From Tagaea sp965279565 (GTDB lineage Bacteria > Pseudomonadota > Alphaproteobacteria > CACIAM-22H2): 64,000 bases of DNA. Below are positions 51,756 through 60,768 of this stretch, one piece after another. The DNA is taken from assembly GCA_965279565.1 (NCBI GenBank), contig OZ257249.1:558001-622000 (forward strand). The letters run 5' to 3'. Under the pieces are notes generated by a model. That model saw nothing but the letters and a program-made list of their open reading frames with translations, did no database searches and was not told the DNA's origin. The translations under genes were made by a program, and so were the position numbers. Each line of letters opens with the position of its first letter. The first letter of the stretch is position 1.

Positions 51756-54700
51756 TTACGGTACCGGATTCCGCTCGGCCGGCGGCTCGTCGGTCGCACC
51801 GACGTACCGTGCGAACAGGCGCGCGCCGAAACGGCTGACGTCGTCCATGACCAGGAAGAAGGCCGGCACGAAGACGAGCGACAGGCCGGTCGACACGATC
51901 AGCCCGCCGACCACGGCGATGGCCATCGGCGAGCGGAACTCGCCGCCGTCGCCCACGCCGTAGGCCGAAGGCAGCATGCCCGCCGCCATCGCGATGGTGG
52001 TCATGATGATGGGGCGCGCGCGCTTGCGCCCGGCGTCGACGATCGCGGTGAAGCGGTCGACGCCGCGCGCGATCTCCTCGATCGCGAAGTCGACGAGCAT
52101 GATCGCGTTCTTCGTCACGATGCCCATCAGCATCAGCAGGCCGATGACGACCGGCATCGAGATCGGGCGCTGCGTGACGAGCAGGGCGAGCACCACCCCG
52201 CCGAACGACAGCGGCAGCGAGAACAGGATCGTCACCGGCTGCAGGAACGAGCCGAACAGAAGTACCAGCACGCCGAACACCATCAGCAGGCCCGCCCCCA
52301 TCGCGTTCGCGAAGCTCTGGAAGACCTCGGCCATCACCTCGGCGTCGCCCGACGTGCGGATCTCCACGCCCGGCGGCAGCGACTGCGCGACCGGCAGCTT
52401 CATCGTCTCGGCAAGGACCTCGCCCAGCGCGTCGGTGCCGAGCATGTCGGCCTCCACCGCGATGCGCCGGACGCGGTCGTAGCGCTCGATTGCCGTGGGG
52501 CCCTGGCCGAAGCTGATCTCGGCGACGGTGGCCAGCGGCACCGGGCCGCCGCGCGCGGTCGGCACCTTGAGCGTTTCCAGCGTCTGCGCTTCCGTACGCG
52601 CGCGCGCGTCGAGCTGCACGCGGATCGGGATCTGGCGCGTGCCGACGTCGAACTTGGCGAGGTTTGCGCCGATGTCGCCGATCGTCGCCACGCGCAGCGT
52701 CTCGGCGATCGTGTCGGTCGACACGCCCAGATCGGCGGCGAGATCGACGCGCGGCCGGATGCGGATTTCCGCACGGTCGAGGGCGGCGGTCGAGACCACG
52801 CCCTGCACGGTCGGCAGCGTGCGCATCTCGCTCGCCAGGCGCGTCGAGATCTCGGCCGTCACGGCCGGATCGTCGCCGGTGACGAGCAGCGTCAGCCCGC
52901 GCTGGCCATTCTCGTTGAGGCGCCAGAAGCGGATGTCGGGAATGTCGGAAAGCTCGCGCAGGATCTCGGCCTCGAGCTCCTTCTGCTTCTTGGCGCGCTG
53001 GGTCTTGTGGACGAACTGGATCGTCAGCGTGGCGCGGCGCACCTCGCGCCCGCCGTTGGGCGTGCGCCCGCCGTCGACGAACACGTTCTTCACTTCCAGC
53101 CGGTTGTGCAGCCGGTCGACGATGCCGCGCGTGACCGCGTCGGTGTCGGCAAGGCGCGCACCCGGCGGCAGCTCGACGACCAGCAGCGTGCGCGCCACGT
53201 CCTCGCCGGGCAGGAAGCCCGAGGGGAGCAGCGAGGTCGACCAGAGCGAGCCCGCGAACAGCGCCAGCCCGATGAGGACGGTCTTGAAGCGGTGGCGCGT
53301 CGACCACTGCACGAGACGCAGATAGGCGCGCATGATGCGCCCGTCGATTTCCGGCTCGTGCGGGACGGGCCGCAGGAAATAGGCCGCGAGCATCGGCGTG
53401 ATGAGGCGCGCCACCAGCAGCGAGAACAGCACCGCCGCCGCGACGACAAGGCCGAACTGCTTGAAATACTGGCCCGCGATCCCGCCCATGAAGCTGACGG
53501 GCGCGAACACCGCCACGATGGTGAAGGTGATCGCGACGACCGCAAGGCCGATCTCGTCGGCGGCCTCCAGCGCCGCGCGCCAGGGCGACTTGCCCATCTG
53601 CATGTGCCGCGCGATGTTCTCGATCTCGACGATCGCGTCGTCGACGAGGATGCCCGTCACCAGCGTGATCGCGAGCAGCGACACGAGGTTGAGCGAGAAG
53701 CCCATCAGGTCCATCGCCCAGAAGGTCGGGATCACGGCGAGCGGCAGCGTCAGTGCCGTGATCAGCGTGGCGCGCCAGTTGCGCAGGAACAGCAGCACGA
53801 CGGCGACGGCAAGGGCCGCCCCCTCGAACAGCGTCTCCATCGCCGAATGGTAGTTGCCCAGCGTGTAGGTGACGTAGCTGTCGATCTGCGCGAGCCGCAC
53901 GTCGGGAAAGCGGGCCTGCAGACGCGCGATGCGCTCGTCGATCGCGACGGCGAGCGTGGCGTCGCTGGCCCCCTTGGAACGGCTGATCGCGAAGGCGACG
54001 ACCGGTTCGCCGTCGATGCGCGCGAAGCTGCGCATCTCGGCGTGGCCGTCGGCGACCTCGCCCAGTTCTTCCAGCCGCACCTTGCGTCCGCCCGGCAGGG
54101 CGATGGCCGTATCGGCGAGGCTGTCCAGGGTGTGCGTGCCCGCGAGCGTGCGGATCGACTGCTCGCGCTCGCCCACCTCGCCGCGCCCGCCGGCGAGGTC
54201 CACGTGCGTGGCGCGAAGCTGGCGGTTGACGTCGGCCGCCGTCACGCCGAAGGCGGCGAGCCGGTCGGGGTCGAGCGTGACGCGGATCTCGCGATCCACG
54301 CCGCCCACGCGTTCGATCTTCGACACGCCGCGGATTCCCTGCAGGTCGCGCGCGACCGTGTCGTCGACGAACCACGAAAGCTCCTCGACCGACATCTGCG
54401 GGGCGCGCGCGGCATAGGTGACGATCGGCAGGCCGGCGATGTCGACGCGCTGGACGATCGGCTCGTCGATCGTGCGCGGCAGGTCCTGGCGGATGCGCGC
54501 GAGCGCGTCCTTGACGTCGTTGAGCGCGCGGTCGACCTGCGTTTCCAGGCGGAACTCGATCGTCGAGACGGAGTTGCCCTCGGTCACGGTCGACACGATG
54601 TGCTTGACGCCGGCGATGCCCGCGACGGCGTCCTCGACCTTCTTGGTGACCTGCGTCTCCAGTTCCGACGGTGCGGCACCCGACTGGGTGACCGTCACCG

Positions 54701-54842
54701 ACACGAAGGGCGCGTCGATGTTCGGGAAGCGCGTGATCGGCAGGTTGGAGAAGCCGAACAGGCCGAGGATCGTCAGCACGAGGAACAGGACGATCGACGG
54801 CAGGGGCTTGCGGATCGCCCAGGCGGAAACGGGGAAGGCCAT
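51756..54842 (-). CDS. RND efflux pump permease (HAE1 type)
   Basis: A 1028-residue RND permease of normal length. It has twelve membrane helices in two halves with large periplasmic loops, and the proton-relay Asp pair is seen in GILVDDAIVEIENIARHM. The LTLPLAVIPTFWAMDLMGFSLNL and MGIVTKNAIMLVDFA segments match HAE1/AcrB-like pumps. It is last in tetR-MFP-RND, 2 nt after the adaptor gene. No outer-membrane factor gene follows, so TolC-like protein must be elsewhere. Substrates unknown. Confidence 0.96.
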   Translation of the reverse strand: MAFPVSAWAIRKPLPSIVLFLVLTILGLFGFSNLPITRFPNIDAPFVSVTVTQSGAAPSELETQVTKKVEDAVAGIAGVKHIVSTVTEGNSVSTIEFRLETQVDRALNDVKDALARIRQDLPRTIDEPIVQRVDIAGLPIVTYAARAPQMSVEELSWFVDDTVARDLQGIRGVSKIERVGGVDREIRVTLDPDRLAAFGVTAADVNRQLRATHVDLAGGRGEVGEREQSIRTLAGTHTLDSLADTAIALPGGRKVRLEELGEVADGHAEMRSFARIDGEPVVAFAISRSKGASDATLAVAIDERIARLQARFPDVRLAQIDSYVTYTLGNYHSAMETLFEGAALAVAVVLLFLRNWRATLITALTLPLAVIPTFWAMDLMGFSLNLVSLLAITLVTGILVDDAIVEIENIARHMQMGKSPWRAALEAADEIGLAVVAITFTIVAVFAPVSFMGGIAGQYFKQFGLVVAAAVLFSLLVARLITPMLAAYFLRPVPHEPEIDGRIMRAYLRLVQWSTRHRFKTVLIGLALFAGSLWSTSLLPSGFLPGEDVARTLLVVELPPGARLADTDAVTRGIVDRLHNRLEVKNVFVDGGRTPNGGREVRRATLTIQFVHKTQRAKKQKELEAEILRELSDIPDIRFWRLNENGQRGLTLLVTGDDPAVTAEISTRLASEMRTLPTVQGVVSTAALDRAEIRIRPRVDLAADLGVSTDTIAETLRVATIGDIGANLAKFDVGTRQIPIRVQLDARARTEAQTLETLKVPTARGGPVPLATVAEISFGQGPTAIERYDRVRRIAVEADMLGTDALGEVLAETMKLPVAQSLPPGVEIRTSGDAEVMAEVFQSFANAMGAGLLMVFGVLVLLFGSFLQPVTILFSLPLSFGGVVLALLVTQRPISMPVVIGLLMLMGIVTKNAIMLVDFAIEEIARGVDRFTAIVDAGRKRARPIIMTTIAMAAGMLPSAYGVGDGGEFRSPMAIAVVGGLIVSTGLSLVFVPAFFLVMDDVSRFGARLFARYVGATDEPPAERNPVP

Positions 54843-54844
54843 GG

Positions 54845-56011
54845 TCAGCGCGCCTTGTCGGCGAGCAGCGGACGGACCTGGTCGCCGTCGCGCAGGAACC
54901 CGGCGGCACGCGCCACGACCAGCAGGTCGGGCGTCAGGCCCTCGCGGATCTCCACGTAGCCGTCGGCGACGAGGCCGATCTTCACCGGCTTCACGACGAT
55001 CTTCGTGCCGTCGACGATCTGGACGACCGCGCCCTCGCTGGCATAGACGACGGCACCCACCGGAACGGCGAGGACCGTGCGGCGCGCCACCTCGATCGAA
55101 CCGCGCGCGAAGGCGCCGATGCGCAGGCCCGCGTCGCGCGGCAACGCCACGCGCACCTTGCCCAGCCGCGTCGTGCGGTCGATCTCGGCGGGAACCAGAC
55201 GCACACTGCCCACGACATCCGGCCGGCCGCTGATGGAAATGCGCGCGGGCTGGCCGACGGCGAGGTTGGCGATCCGCGTTTCGAGAAGCTCGGCTTCCAG
55301 CTCGATCTCGGCATCGGCGACGATGCGGAACAGCGCCTCGCCGCCCGCCCCGGTGACCTGGCCGATGCGCGCGGTACGGCGCGAGACCGTGCCGGCGCGC
55401 GGCGCCTTGACGTCGGTGCGTTCGAGGCGGACCTGCAGTTCGCGGCGCTGGGCATCGACCTGCGCCTTCTCGGCGATCGAGAAGGCGAGCCCGTCGCGCG
55501 AGGCGGCAAGCCGGCTCTGCGCCGTGCGCGCGGTGGCGACGCGCTGTTCGAGTGCCGCTTCCGTCGCGTTGCCGGAATTGCGGAGTGCACGCACGCGCTC
55601 CAGCGCCTGCTGCGCCTCGACGTTCGCGGCGTCGGCCTGCACGATCTGGGCGCGTGCCTGCGCGATCGACGCGTCGGCGCGGGCGAGCTGGGCGGTGACC
55701 TGCGCGTACTGCGCGTCGAGCAGGTCGCGCGACAGGCGGGCCAGCACCTGGCCCTGGCGGACCGTGTCGCCCTCGTCGACGAGGACCTCGGCGATGCGCA
55801 CGCCATCGTTCTCGGCGAGTACCAGCACTTCCTCGCGCGGCACCAGCGTGCCAGTGACGAGCACCGTATCGACGAGCTCGCGCGCCGCACTGACCACGAC
55901 CGAGACGGCCGGCGGCGGATTGCCGCGCGCGGCTTCGGCCCGCGCGGTCTGGGCGTGGGCGGGTGCGGCCAGGACGAACATGGCCGCGGCGAGAATGGAA
56001 ATCCGGCGCAT
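54845..56011 (-). CDS. RND efflux membrane-fusion (adaptor) protein
   Basis: A 388-residue periplasmic adaptor with signal peptide (VLAAPAHAQ), a lipoyl/barrel-sandwich region (VPREEVLVLAENDGVRIAEVLVDEGDTVRQGQVLARL), a long alpha-hairpin (about 95-180) and the RTDV-like ERTDVKAPRAGTVSRR segment. It bridges the RND permease to an outer-membrane channel. ATG 56011 shares one base with the TetR stop (TGATG), which places adaptor and repressor on one message. Confidence 0.94.
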   Translation of the reverse strand: MRRISILAAAMFVLAAPAHAQTARAEAARGNPPPAVSVVVSAARELVDTVLVTGTLVPREEVLVLAENDGVRIAEVLVDEGDTVRQGQVLARLSRDLLDAQYAQVTAQLARADASIAQARAQIVQADAANVEAQQALERVRALRNSGNATEAALEQRVATARTAQSRLAASRDGLAFSIAEKAQVDAQRRELQVRLERTDVKAPRAGTVSRRTARIGQVTGAGGEALFRIVADAEIELEAELLETRIANLAVGQPARISISGRPDVVGSVRLVPAEIDRTTRLGKVRVALPRDAGLRIGAFARGSIEVARRTVLAVPVGAVVYASEGAVVQIVDGTKIVVKPVKIGLVADGYVEIREGLTPDLLVVARAAGFLRDGDQVRPLLADKAR

Positions 56012-56643
56012 CAGTTGCGCGCTCCTCTGGTCTTCTTCGGGGTCGGGGAAACGGACGGGGCGAGCTGGTCGCGCAGGAAGGCGAAATAGAGCCCGATCGC
56101 CGGGCGCGGGTCGAAGTCGGCGGCGATCGCGCGGCGCAGCATCAGGCCCTCGAACACCGCGTTGGTCAGCATCGAGATGCGGACACTGTCGAGGCCCTTG
56201 CGCAGCGTGCCGTTGGCGACACCCTGCACCAGCACGTCGGTCAGGCTCTGCTGGACGAAGGCGTAGATGCGCCGCGAGTTGCGGTTGACCGCGTCGCTGC
56301 GCGTGGCTTCCGACGAGATCTCGGTCCACATGCACAGGTTCTCGCGCGGACGCTTCCACAGATACTCGGTCATCATGGCCTCGAGGCCGGCGAGCACGTC
56401 GCGGCCCGAACGCGCGGCGGCGAAGCCGTCGGTGGCCTCGTTCATGTCGCGCTCGCACAGGCCCTCGATGATCGCGTCCTTCGAGGGGAAGTAGCGATAG
56501 AGGTTGCCCGCACTCATGCCGGCGGCGGCGCAGATCTGCTGCATCGACGCGTTGTGGAAGCCGAGCCGGATGAAGCAGCTTTTCGCGGCATCGAGGATCT
56601 GGGTGCGCCGGTCGGCGCGGGATTCGGGGGCGAGGCGTGGCAT
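56011..56643 (-). CDS. TetR-family repressor of the efflux operon
   Basis: A 210-residue TetR/AcrR-type regulator with the HTH RRTQILDAAKSCFIRLGFHNASMQQICAAAGMSAGNLYRYFPSKDAII and a helical ligand domain (Ala/Leu-rich C-terminus). The start at 56643 is preferred over 56667, because the latter lies inside a perfect dyad (56655-56668) that looks like its own operator. It is the first gene of tetR-MFP-RND and should repress the whole operon. Confidence 0.92.
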   Translation of the reverse strand: MPRLAPESRADRRTQILDAAKSCFIRLGFHNASMQQICAAAGMSAGNLYRYFPSKDAIIEGLCERDMNEATDGFAAARSGRDVLAGLEAMMTEYLWKRPRENLCMWTEISSEATRSDAVNRNSRRIYAFVQQSLTDVLVQGVANGTLRKGLDSVRISMLTNAVFEGLMLRRAIAADFDPRPAIGLYFAFLRDQLAPSVSPTPKKTRGARN

Positions 56644-56654
56644 GGCGTGTATAA

Positions 56655-56668
56655 AATGAACGTTCATT
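56655..56668. promoter_or_regulatory. TetR operator AATGAA-CG-TTCATT
   Basis: A perfect 14-bp palindrome with TGAACGTTCA core, 12 nt before the preferred TetR start. Such palindromes are typical of TetR/AcrR self-repression next to RND pumps. Confidence 0.65.
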
Positions 56669-56732
56669 CACTTTGTCAAGTTGCGATTTTTGTATGGCTG
56701 CCTCGACCTGCGTGAAACCCGATGCAACGGAC

Positions 56733-56747
56733 CTGCAACCGTTGCAG
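56733..56747. repeat. Palindrome CTGCAAC-C-GTTGCAG, copy 2
   Basis: A perfect 7+1+7 palindrome. Its central 13 bp are the reverse complement of the palindrome at 18940-18952, and GATGCAACGG (56721-56730) is the reverse complement of CCGTTGCATC at 19004. Confidence 0.5.
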
Positions 56748-56768
56748 TCTAACCGACTGATCCAACAC

Positions 56769-56786
56769 GCATGTTACGCAACATGC
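56769..56786. repeat. Inverted repeat GCATGTT-N4-AACATGC
   Basis: A perfect 7-bp dyad with a 4-base centre (ACGC), 22 nt after the 15-bp palindrome. The layout and the ATGTTAC..AACAT wording resemble LacI/GntR-type operator pairs, but no matching regulator is next to it. Confidence 0.4.
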
Positions 56787-56807
56787 AAATCGGCGCCTCG
56801 GTTGCGC

Positions 56808-56826
56808 GGCCGGAGTTCTTCCGGCC
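56808..56826 (-). terminator. GC-rich hairpin GGCCGG-N7-CCGGCC
   Basis: A perfect 6-bp stem with a 7-nt loop upstream of the TetR promoter side. No T-run follows in either direction, so this may be a structural element rather than a terminator. Confidence 0.25.
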
Positions 56827-57096
56827 AGGATGGCTCACAAGCAAGCCACACATCATCCTATCATAGGAATTAAATTTTGCAACGAAAAGGCGTGACACGT
56901 CCTATTCCGAGCATTTCAGCCGAACTCAAAATTGGGTACCAGTTCTCGGAAAACGGAGCGCTACCGGATAGTCGTGGGGCAATGCCCCAACGACAGATCT
57001 TCTCCGGATTTTGCCGCGCCCGGCAAGGCGTGGAGCATCGCTATCTGGGTAATTTTTGTTCATACGACATACAAATGCCCTTACGCTTTGCGCGGA

Positions 57097-59844
57097 ATGA
57101 AAGATTGCATCAGTCCAGGGATTTTTGGCGCCTATTTCGGCGGCTCCGGAATGTGGGAGCTCCGCATCGAGGGCGACCATCTAGTCTTGGAACGACAGGG
57201 CGATGTCGGCAACCGCATACCTCTGGCAAGCATTCAAGTCGCGAAGGTAACGCGCGGATCAATCTGGTCCTCAATAGCGATTGCGCCGGCGATCTCTGCG
57301 ACGTCGCTCTCCGGCATTACAAGAGGCGCAGGTCAGAAGTTCATTGCACGCCTCAAGGATTGCGTTGCTGCTGCACTCGCGCGTCAACTCATCAAGCTTG
57401 AGGCGGCGGTAAACGATATCTCCAGGATGGCAACCGATCTCGTTGCCGCGAAGCGGTACATCTCCGGCCATGACGTGAGAGAACTGCAAAAGCAGTTCAA
57501 CAATTCAGGCGGCCAGCCATATCGCGCTATTCTCGATGCAATAGTCTCGCCGCTATTTGAGCCTCGCCTACTTCCGCCGACGTTGCAGCGGGTTGTGGCC
57601 GAGTTGAAGGATATCTTTGATCAGCCGTCATTCCAGATCGACGCCGCAAATCTCAAGTTTGTCGAAGAGGAACTCGCCCGTCACAGGAAGTTTTTTGACT
57701 CGGTCGAAAAGGTCCCGCTTTCGGACGAACAGCGGCGTGCATGCATTGTCCTTGAGGATCGGAACCTTTTGGTGGCAGCAGCGGGATCCGGAAAAACCGC
57801 GTCAATCGTCGGAAAGGTCGGATACCTCCTGAAAGCCGGCATTTGTCGGCCGGACGAGATACTGATCCTTGCATTCAACAATCTTGCGGCCGCGGAAATC
57901 GAGCATCGGATCAAGGACAGACTTTCCGGACTCGTTTCGGAGGACGCGGCTCCGCGTGTGGCGACATTCCACTCGTTCGGCCGTCACATAATCGCATCTG
58001 TAGACGGTGGGGGACCGGCTATTGCAAACCACGAGGAGGGCGGAGCGGCGGCAGCCCACATCGATCGAATTGTGGCGCAACTATGCGAAAGCGACAGGGC
58101 ATTCGCCATCGACTGGTTGCTTTTCCGGATCGTGTATCCGTCTAGGGCAGCAAACCCTTTCGACATAAAAGCATTTCCGAAACGCAGCGACTGGGAAAAG
58201 TACAGCGCAAGTCAGGGTACCTTTCGTGATGGCAAGAATGGCCTGCTCACCCTGAAAGGCGACGTCGTCAAGTCACACGGCGAACTCGCAATCGCAAACT
58301 GGCTTTATATGAACGGCGTCCCGTACGAGTACGAACGGGCATATGAGTTTGATACTCAAAGTGCAGAGTACAGGCGGCAGTACCGTCCCGACTTCTATCT
58401 TCCCGATATCAAGGCCTACCTTGAGCATTTCGCGGTCGGACCGGACGGAAGGGTGCCGGAGATATTTGAAAGCGGCCCGCATCCTTATTCTGCCTCGATG
58501 CGATGGAAGCGTGAAGAGCATCAACGGCGAGGAACGACGCTTCTGGAGACGACCTTTGCAGATTTTCTAGATGGAACTCTCTTCGAGAAGCTGGAAGCGA
58601 TGATTGCCATGAGGGGGCAGGCGATTGCTCCGCTCCCAATGTCCGATCTGCACGAGCAGGCCAACAAGCTAAGCGGAACCCATATCGGCACTCTGATCCG
58701 GACATTCATCCGCCATATCAAATCGAACCGACTGTCTTTGGATGACATCAGGAAGAAATGTAGCGCATCAGCACATCCGGGCCGGGCGCTTCACTTCTTG
58801 CGGCTCGTCCAGCGAATCTCGGCTGCTTACGAAGCCGATCTCCGACGCACCAGAACCATCGATTTTGACGACATGATCGCAACGGCGACCGCATATATCG
58901 AGGAAGGGCGTTGCCGACACGACTACAAGGTAATTCTTGTCGATGAGTTCCAGGACATCTCGGCCGGTCGAGCCAAAATTCTCAATGCGCTCCTGAAGGT
59001 GTCGGCGCCCACAAGACTATTCGTCGTCGGCGACGATTGGCAGTCGATCTATCGGTTCGCCGGCTCCGATATCGACTTGTTCACGCGGTTTTCCGAGCAT
59101 TTCGGGCGAACCGCTCAGATGCAATTGACGAAGACCTTTCGGTCAAATCAAACCATCGCCGATACGGCGTCCGCATTCGTGATGAGAAATGCAGCTCAGC
59201 TAAAAAAGAAGGTCTTGTCACTAGATTCGAGCCGATCTCCCGCTATCTCGATCGTGACCTATGATCGCCGACGCCCTGATCAGCAGGCGTTGCAAGCTGC
59301 TCTCAGCGAAATTCTCTCGACAGCCAAGAATGCAACAGGTCAAGACCGTCCATCGGTTGCCATTCTCGCCAGATACAATCGGACCATCAGGAATATCGAC
59401 GACGATATGCTCGCCGAGTTCCAAAGGCGCTTGAATATCCTGTGCTCGACCATTCATCGGGCGAAAGGCACAGAGGCCGACTATATTGTCGTCTTGGGTC
59501 TCGAACGTGGTCGGCACGGATTCCCCTCCGAGATGGAGGATGACCCGTTGCTGGAACTGGCGATGCCACAGCCGGAAGCCTATCCGTTTGCAGAGGAGAG
59601 ACGCCTGTTTTATGTCGCGCTCACACGGGCGCGGCACGCGGTCTATCTAATCGCGAATCGTGCATTTCCCTCGGCATTTGTCGAAGAACTCATCGACGAT
59701 CATGGGGACTCGTTGGCGCAGTTTCCACGCGGCCGCACAACGGAAGTGCCATGCAAAAGATGTCGGTCGGGCAGTGTCATTGAGCGGAACGGGAAGAACG
59801 GCACTTTCTTCAGTTGTTCAAACTACCCGCTTTGCAAAGCTTAG
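57097..59844 (+). CDS. Helicase IV-like UvrD-family helicase with nuclease-like insertion
   Basis: A 915-residue SF1 helicase. Residues about 15-75 resemble the N-terminal PH-like part of E. coli HelD (MWELRIEGDHLVLERQG). Walker A AAAGSGKTASI (Lys233), DEFQD box (VILVDEFQDIS), GDDWQSIYRF and the Arg-finger/VI motif LFYVALTRARHAVYL are intact. Between them lies SHGELAIANWL...RPDFYLP (Asp432)...YLEHFAV (Glu443), a PD-(D/E)xK-like core with His in place of Lys. The C-terminus is a topoisomerase-type zinc finger (CKRCRS...CSNYPLC). Many A/T-ending codons. Start 57097 is by homology; 56932 is a longer alternative. Confidence 0.85.
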   Translation: MKDCISPGIFGAYFGGSGMWELRIEGDHLVLERQGDVGNRIPLASIQVAKVTRGSIWSSIAIAPAISATSLSGITRGAGQKFIARLKDCVAAALARQLIKLEAAVNDISRMATDLVAAKRYISGHDVRELQKQFNNSGGQPYRAILDAIVSPLFEPRLLPPTLQRVVAELKDIFDQPSFQIDAANLKFVEEELARHRKFFDSVEKVPLSDEQRRACIVLEDRNLLVAAAGSGKTASIVGKVGYLLKAGICRPDEILILAFNNLAAAEIEHRIKDRLSGLVSEDAAPRVATFHSFGRHIIASVDGGGPAIANHEEGGAAAAHIDRIVAQLCESDRAFAIDWLLFRIVYPSRAANPFDIKAFPKRSDWEKYSASQGTFRDGKNGLLTLKGDVVKSHGELAIANWLYMNGVPYEYERAYEFDTQSAEYRRQYRPDFYLPDIKAYLEHFAVGPDGRVPEIFESGPHPYSASMRWKREEHQRRGTTLLETTFADFLDGTLFEKLEAMIAMRGQAIAPLPMSDLHEQANKLSGTHIGTLIRTFIRHIKSNRLSLDDIRKKCSASAHPGRALHFLRLVQRISAAYEADLRRTRTIDFDDMIATATAYIEEGRCRHDYKVILVDEFQDISAGRAKILNALLKVSAPTRLFVVGDDWQSIYRFAGSDIDLFTRFSEHFGRTAQMQLTKTFRSNQTIADTASAFVMRNAAQLKKKVLSLDSSRSPAISIVTYDRRRPDQQALQAALSEILSTAKNATGQDRPSVAILARYNRTIRNIDDDMLAEFQRRLNILCSTIHRAKGTEADYIVVLGLERGRHGFPSEMEDDPLLELAMPQPEAYPFAEERRLFYVALTRARHAVYLIANRAFPSAFVEELIDDHGDSLAQFPRGRTTEVPCKRCRSGSVIERNGKNGTFFSCSNYPLCKA

Positions 59845-59889
59845 CCGGCAGCCAGGCCGAGTTCCGGAACGGCTTCAACACGCCCCGCC

Positions 59890-60612
59890 CTACTCCGCGT
59901 ATTCCGGTTCCTCGCGGTCGAGCATTCGCAGGATCGAGGCGAAGTGCGATTCGTCGTAGGCCTTGCGCCCGTTCGCCTTCTCGCGCGCGGTGCGCGCGGC
60001 GATCTGGCCGGGCACAATCTTCAGCGGCCTTCCGGTCGACATCGCGAGCACCTGGATCGTCGCCGCGCGCTCGAGATAGTAGAGATCGTCGAAGGTCTGC
60101 GCGACGGTCGGGCCCGTGACGATCACGCCGTGGTTGGCGAGGAACAGCACCGCCTTGCCGTCCATCTTGGCGGCCATGCGGTCGCCTTCCTCCGGCCCGT
60201 GCGCGAAGCCGTTATAGTCGTCGTCGTAGGCGACGCGGTCGTAGAAGCGCAGGCCCGACTGGATGCACGGCTCCAGACGGCCGCCCTCGATCGCGCACAA
60301 GGCGGTCGCATGGGTCATGTGGGTGTGGAACACCGCGACCGCGTCGGGATGGCGGATATGGATGCGCGTGTGGATGTGCAACGCCGTGTCCTCGATCGGC
60401 CAGTCGCCTTCCAGGATCGTGCCCTTCGCATCTATAAGCAGCAGGTCGCTCGCCTTCATCTCGCGCCAGTGCGGCCCCCACGGATTGACCAGGAAGCGGT
60501 CGGGTGCGACCTGCAGGCTGAAATGGTTGCAGTTGCCTTCATTGAGGCCCAGCCGGGCCGCCCAGCGCAGGGCGGCGGCCAGTTCGCGGCGGGCCTTTGC
60601 ATGTTCGCGCAT
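59890..60612 (-). CDS. Class II aldolase/adducin-family protein
   Basis: A 240-residue zinc-aldolase-fold protein (MtnB/FucA family). Metal-binding His are in AVFHTHMTHATAL and FLANHGVIVTG; GLNEGNCNHFSLQV and NPWGPHWREMKASDLLLID are the phosphate/substrate regions. The family cleaves or decarboxylates sugar-phosphate-like substrates. It is divergent from the TRAP operon (156-nt gap) and may work on its substrate. No exact reaction can be given. Confidence 0.9.
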   Translation of the reverse strand: MREHAKARRELAAALRWAARLGLNEGNCNHFSLQVAPDRFLVNPWGPHWREMKASDLLLIDAKGTILEGDWPIEDTALHIHTRIHIRHPDAVAVFHTHMTHATALCAIEGGRLEPCIQSGLRFYDRVAYDDDYNGFAHGPEEGDRMAAKMDGKAVLFLANHGVIVTGPTVAQTFDDLYYLERAATIQVLAMSTGRPLKIVPGQIAARTAREKANGRKAYDESHFASILRMLDREEPEYAE

Positions 60613-60768
60613 CGTCGAAATCCCCCGTATTGCGGCAGCTTAGGAGGCTCTTGGGATGCTTCCAAGGCTTTTGCAGCCCGCCTGCGCTGTGCTAGGGTCC
60701 GCGGCATCGAACAACCAGAACCGCGCGGCCTCCGGGCCGAACCCGGTTCGACAGGCGAGGAAATCCGC

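Larger units (their letters stand above)
56669..57096. other. Non-coding region with nested dyads before helicase gene
   Basis: 428 nt that may include 5' flank of the helicase gene (in-frame ATG 56932 gives low-similarity sequence). Four structures are seen: the TetR operator edge, CTGCAAC-C-GTTGCAG (56733-56747), GCATGTT-N4-AACATGC (56769-56786) and GGCCGG-N7-CCGGCC (56808-56826). It is AT-richer than the pump operon, and changes in composition begin here. Confidence 0.5.

Noticed and set aside
51534..54959. 1141-codon frame opposite the RND permease
   Set aside because: Shadow of the RND gene; no family resemblance.
56932..57096. Longer start for the helicase (ATG 56932)
   Set aside because: The extra 55 residues have no resemblance to helicase IV, which begins near the region encoded from 57097; kept as an alternative only.
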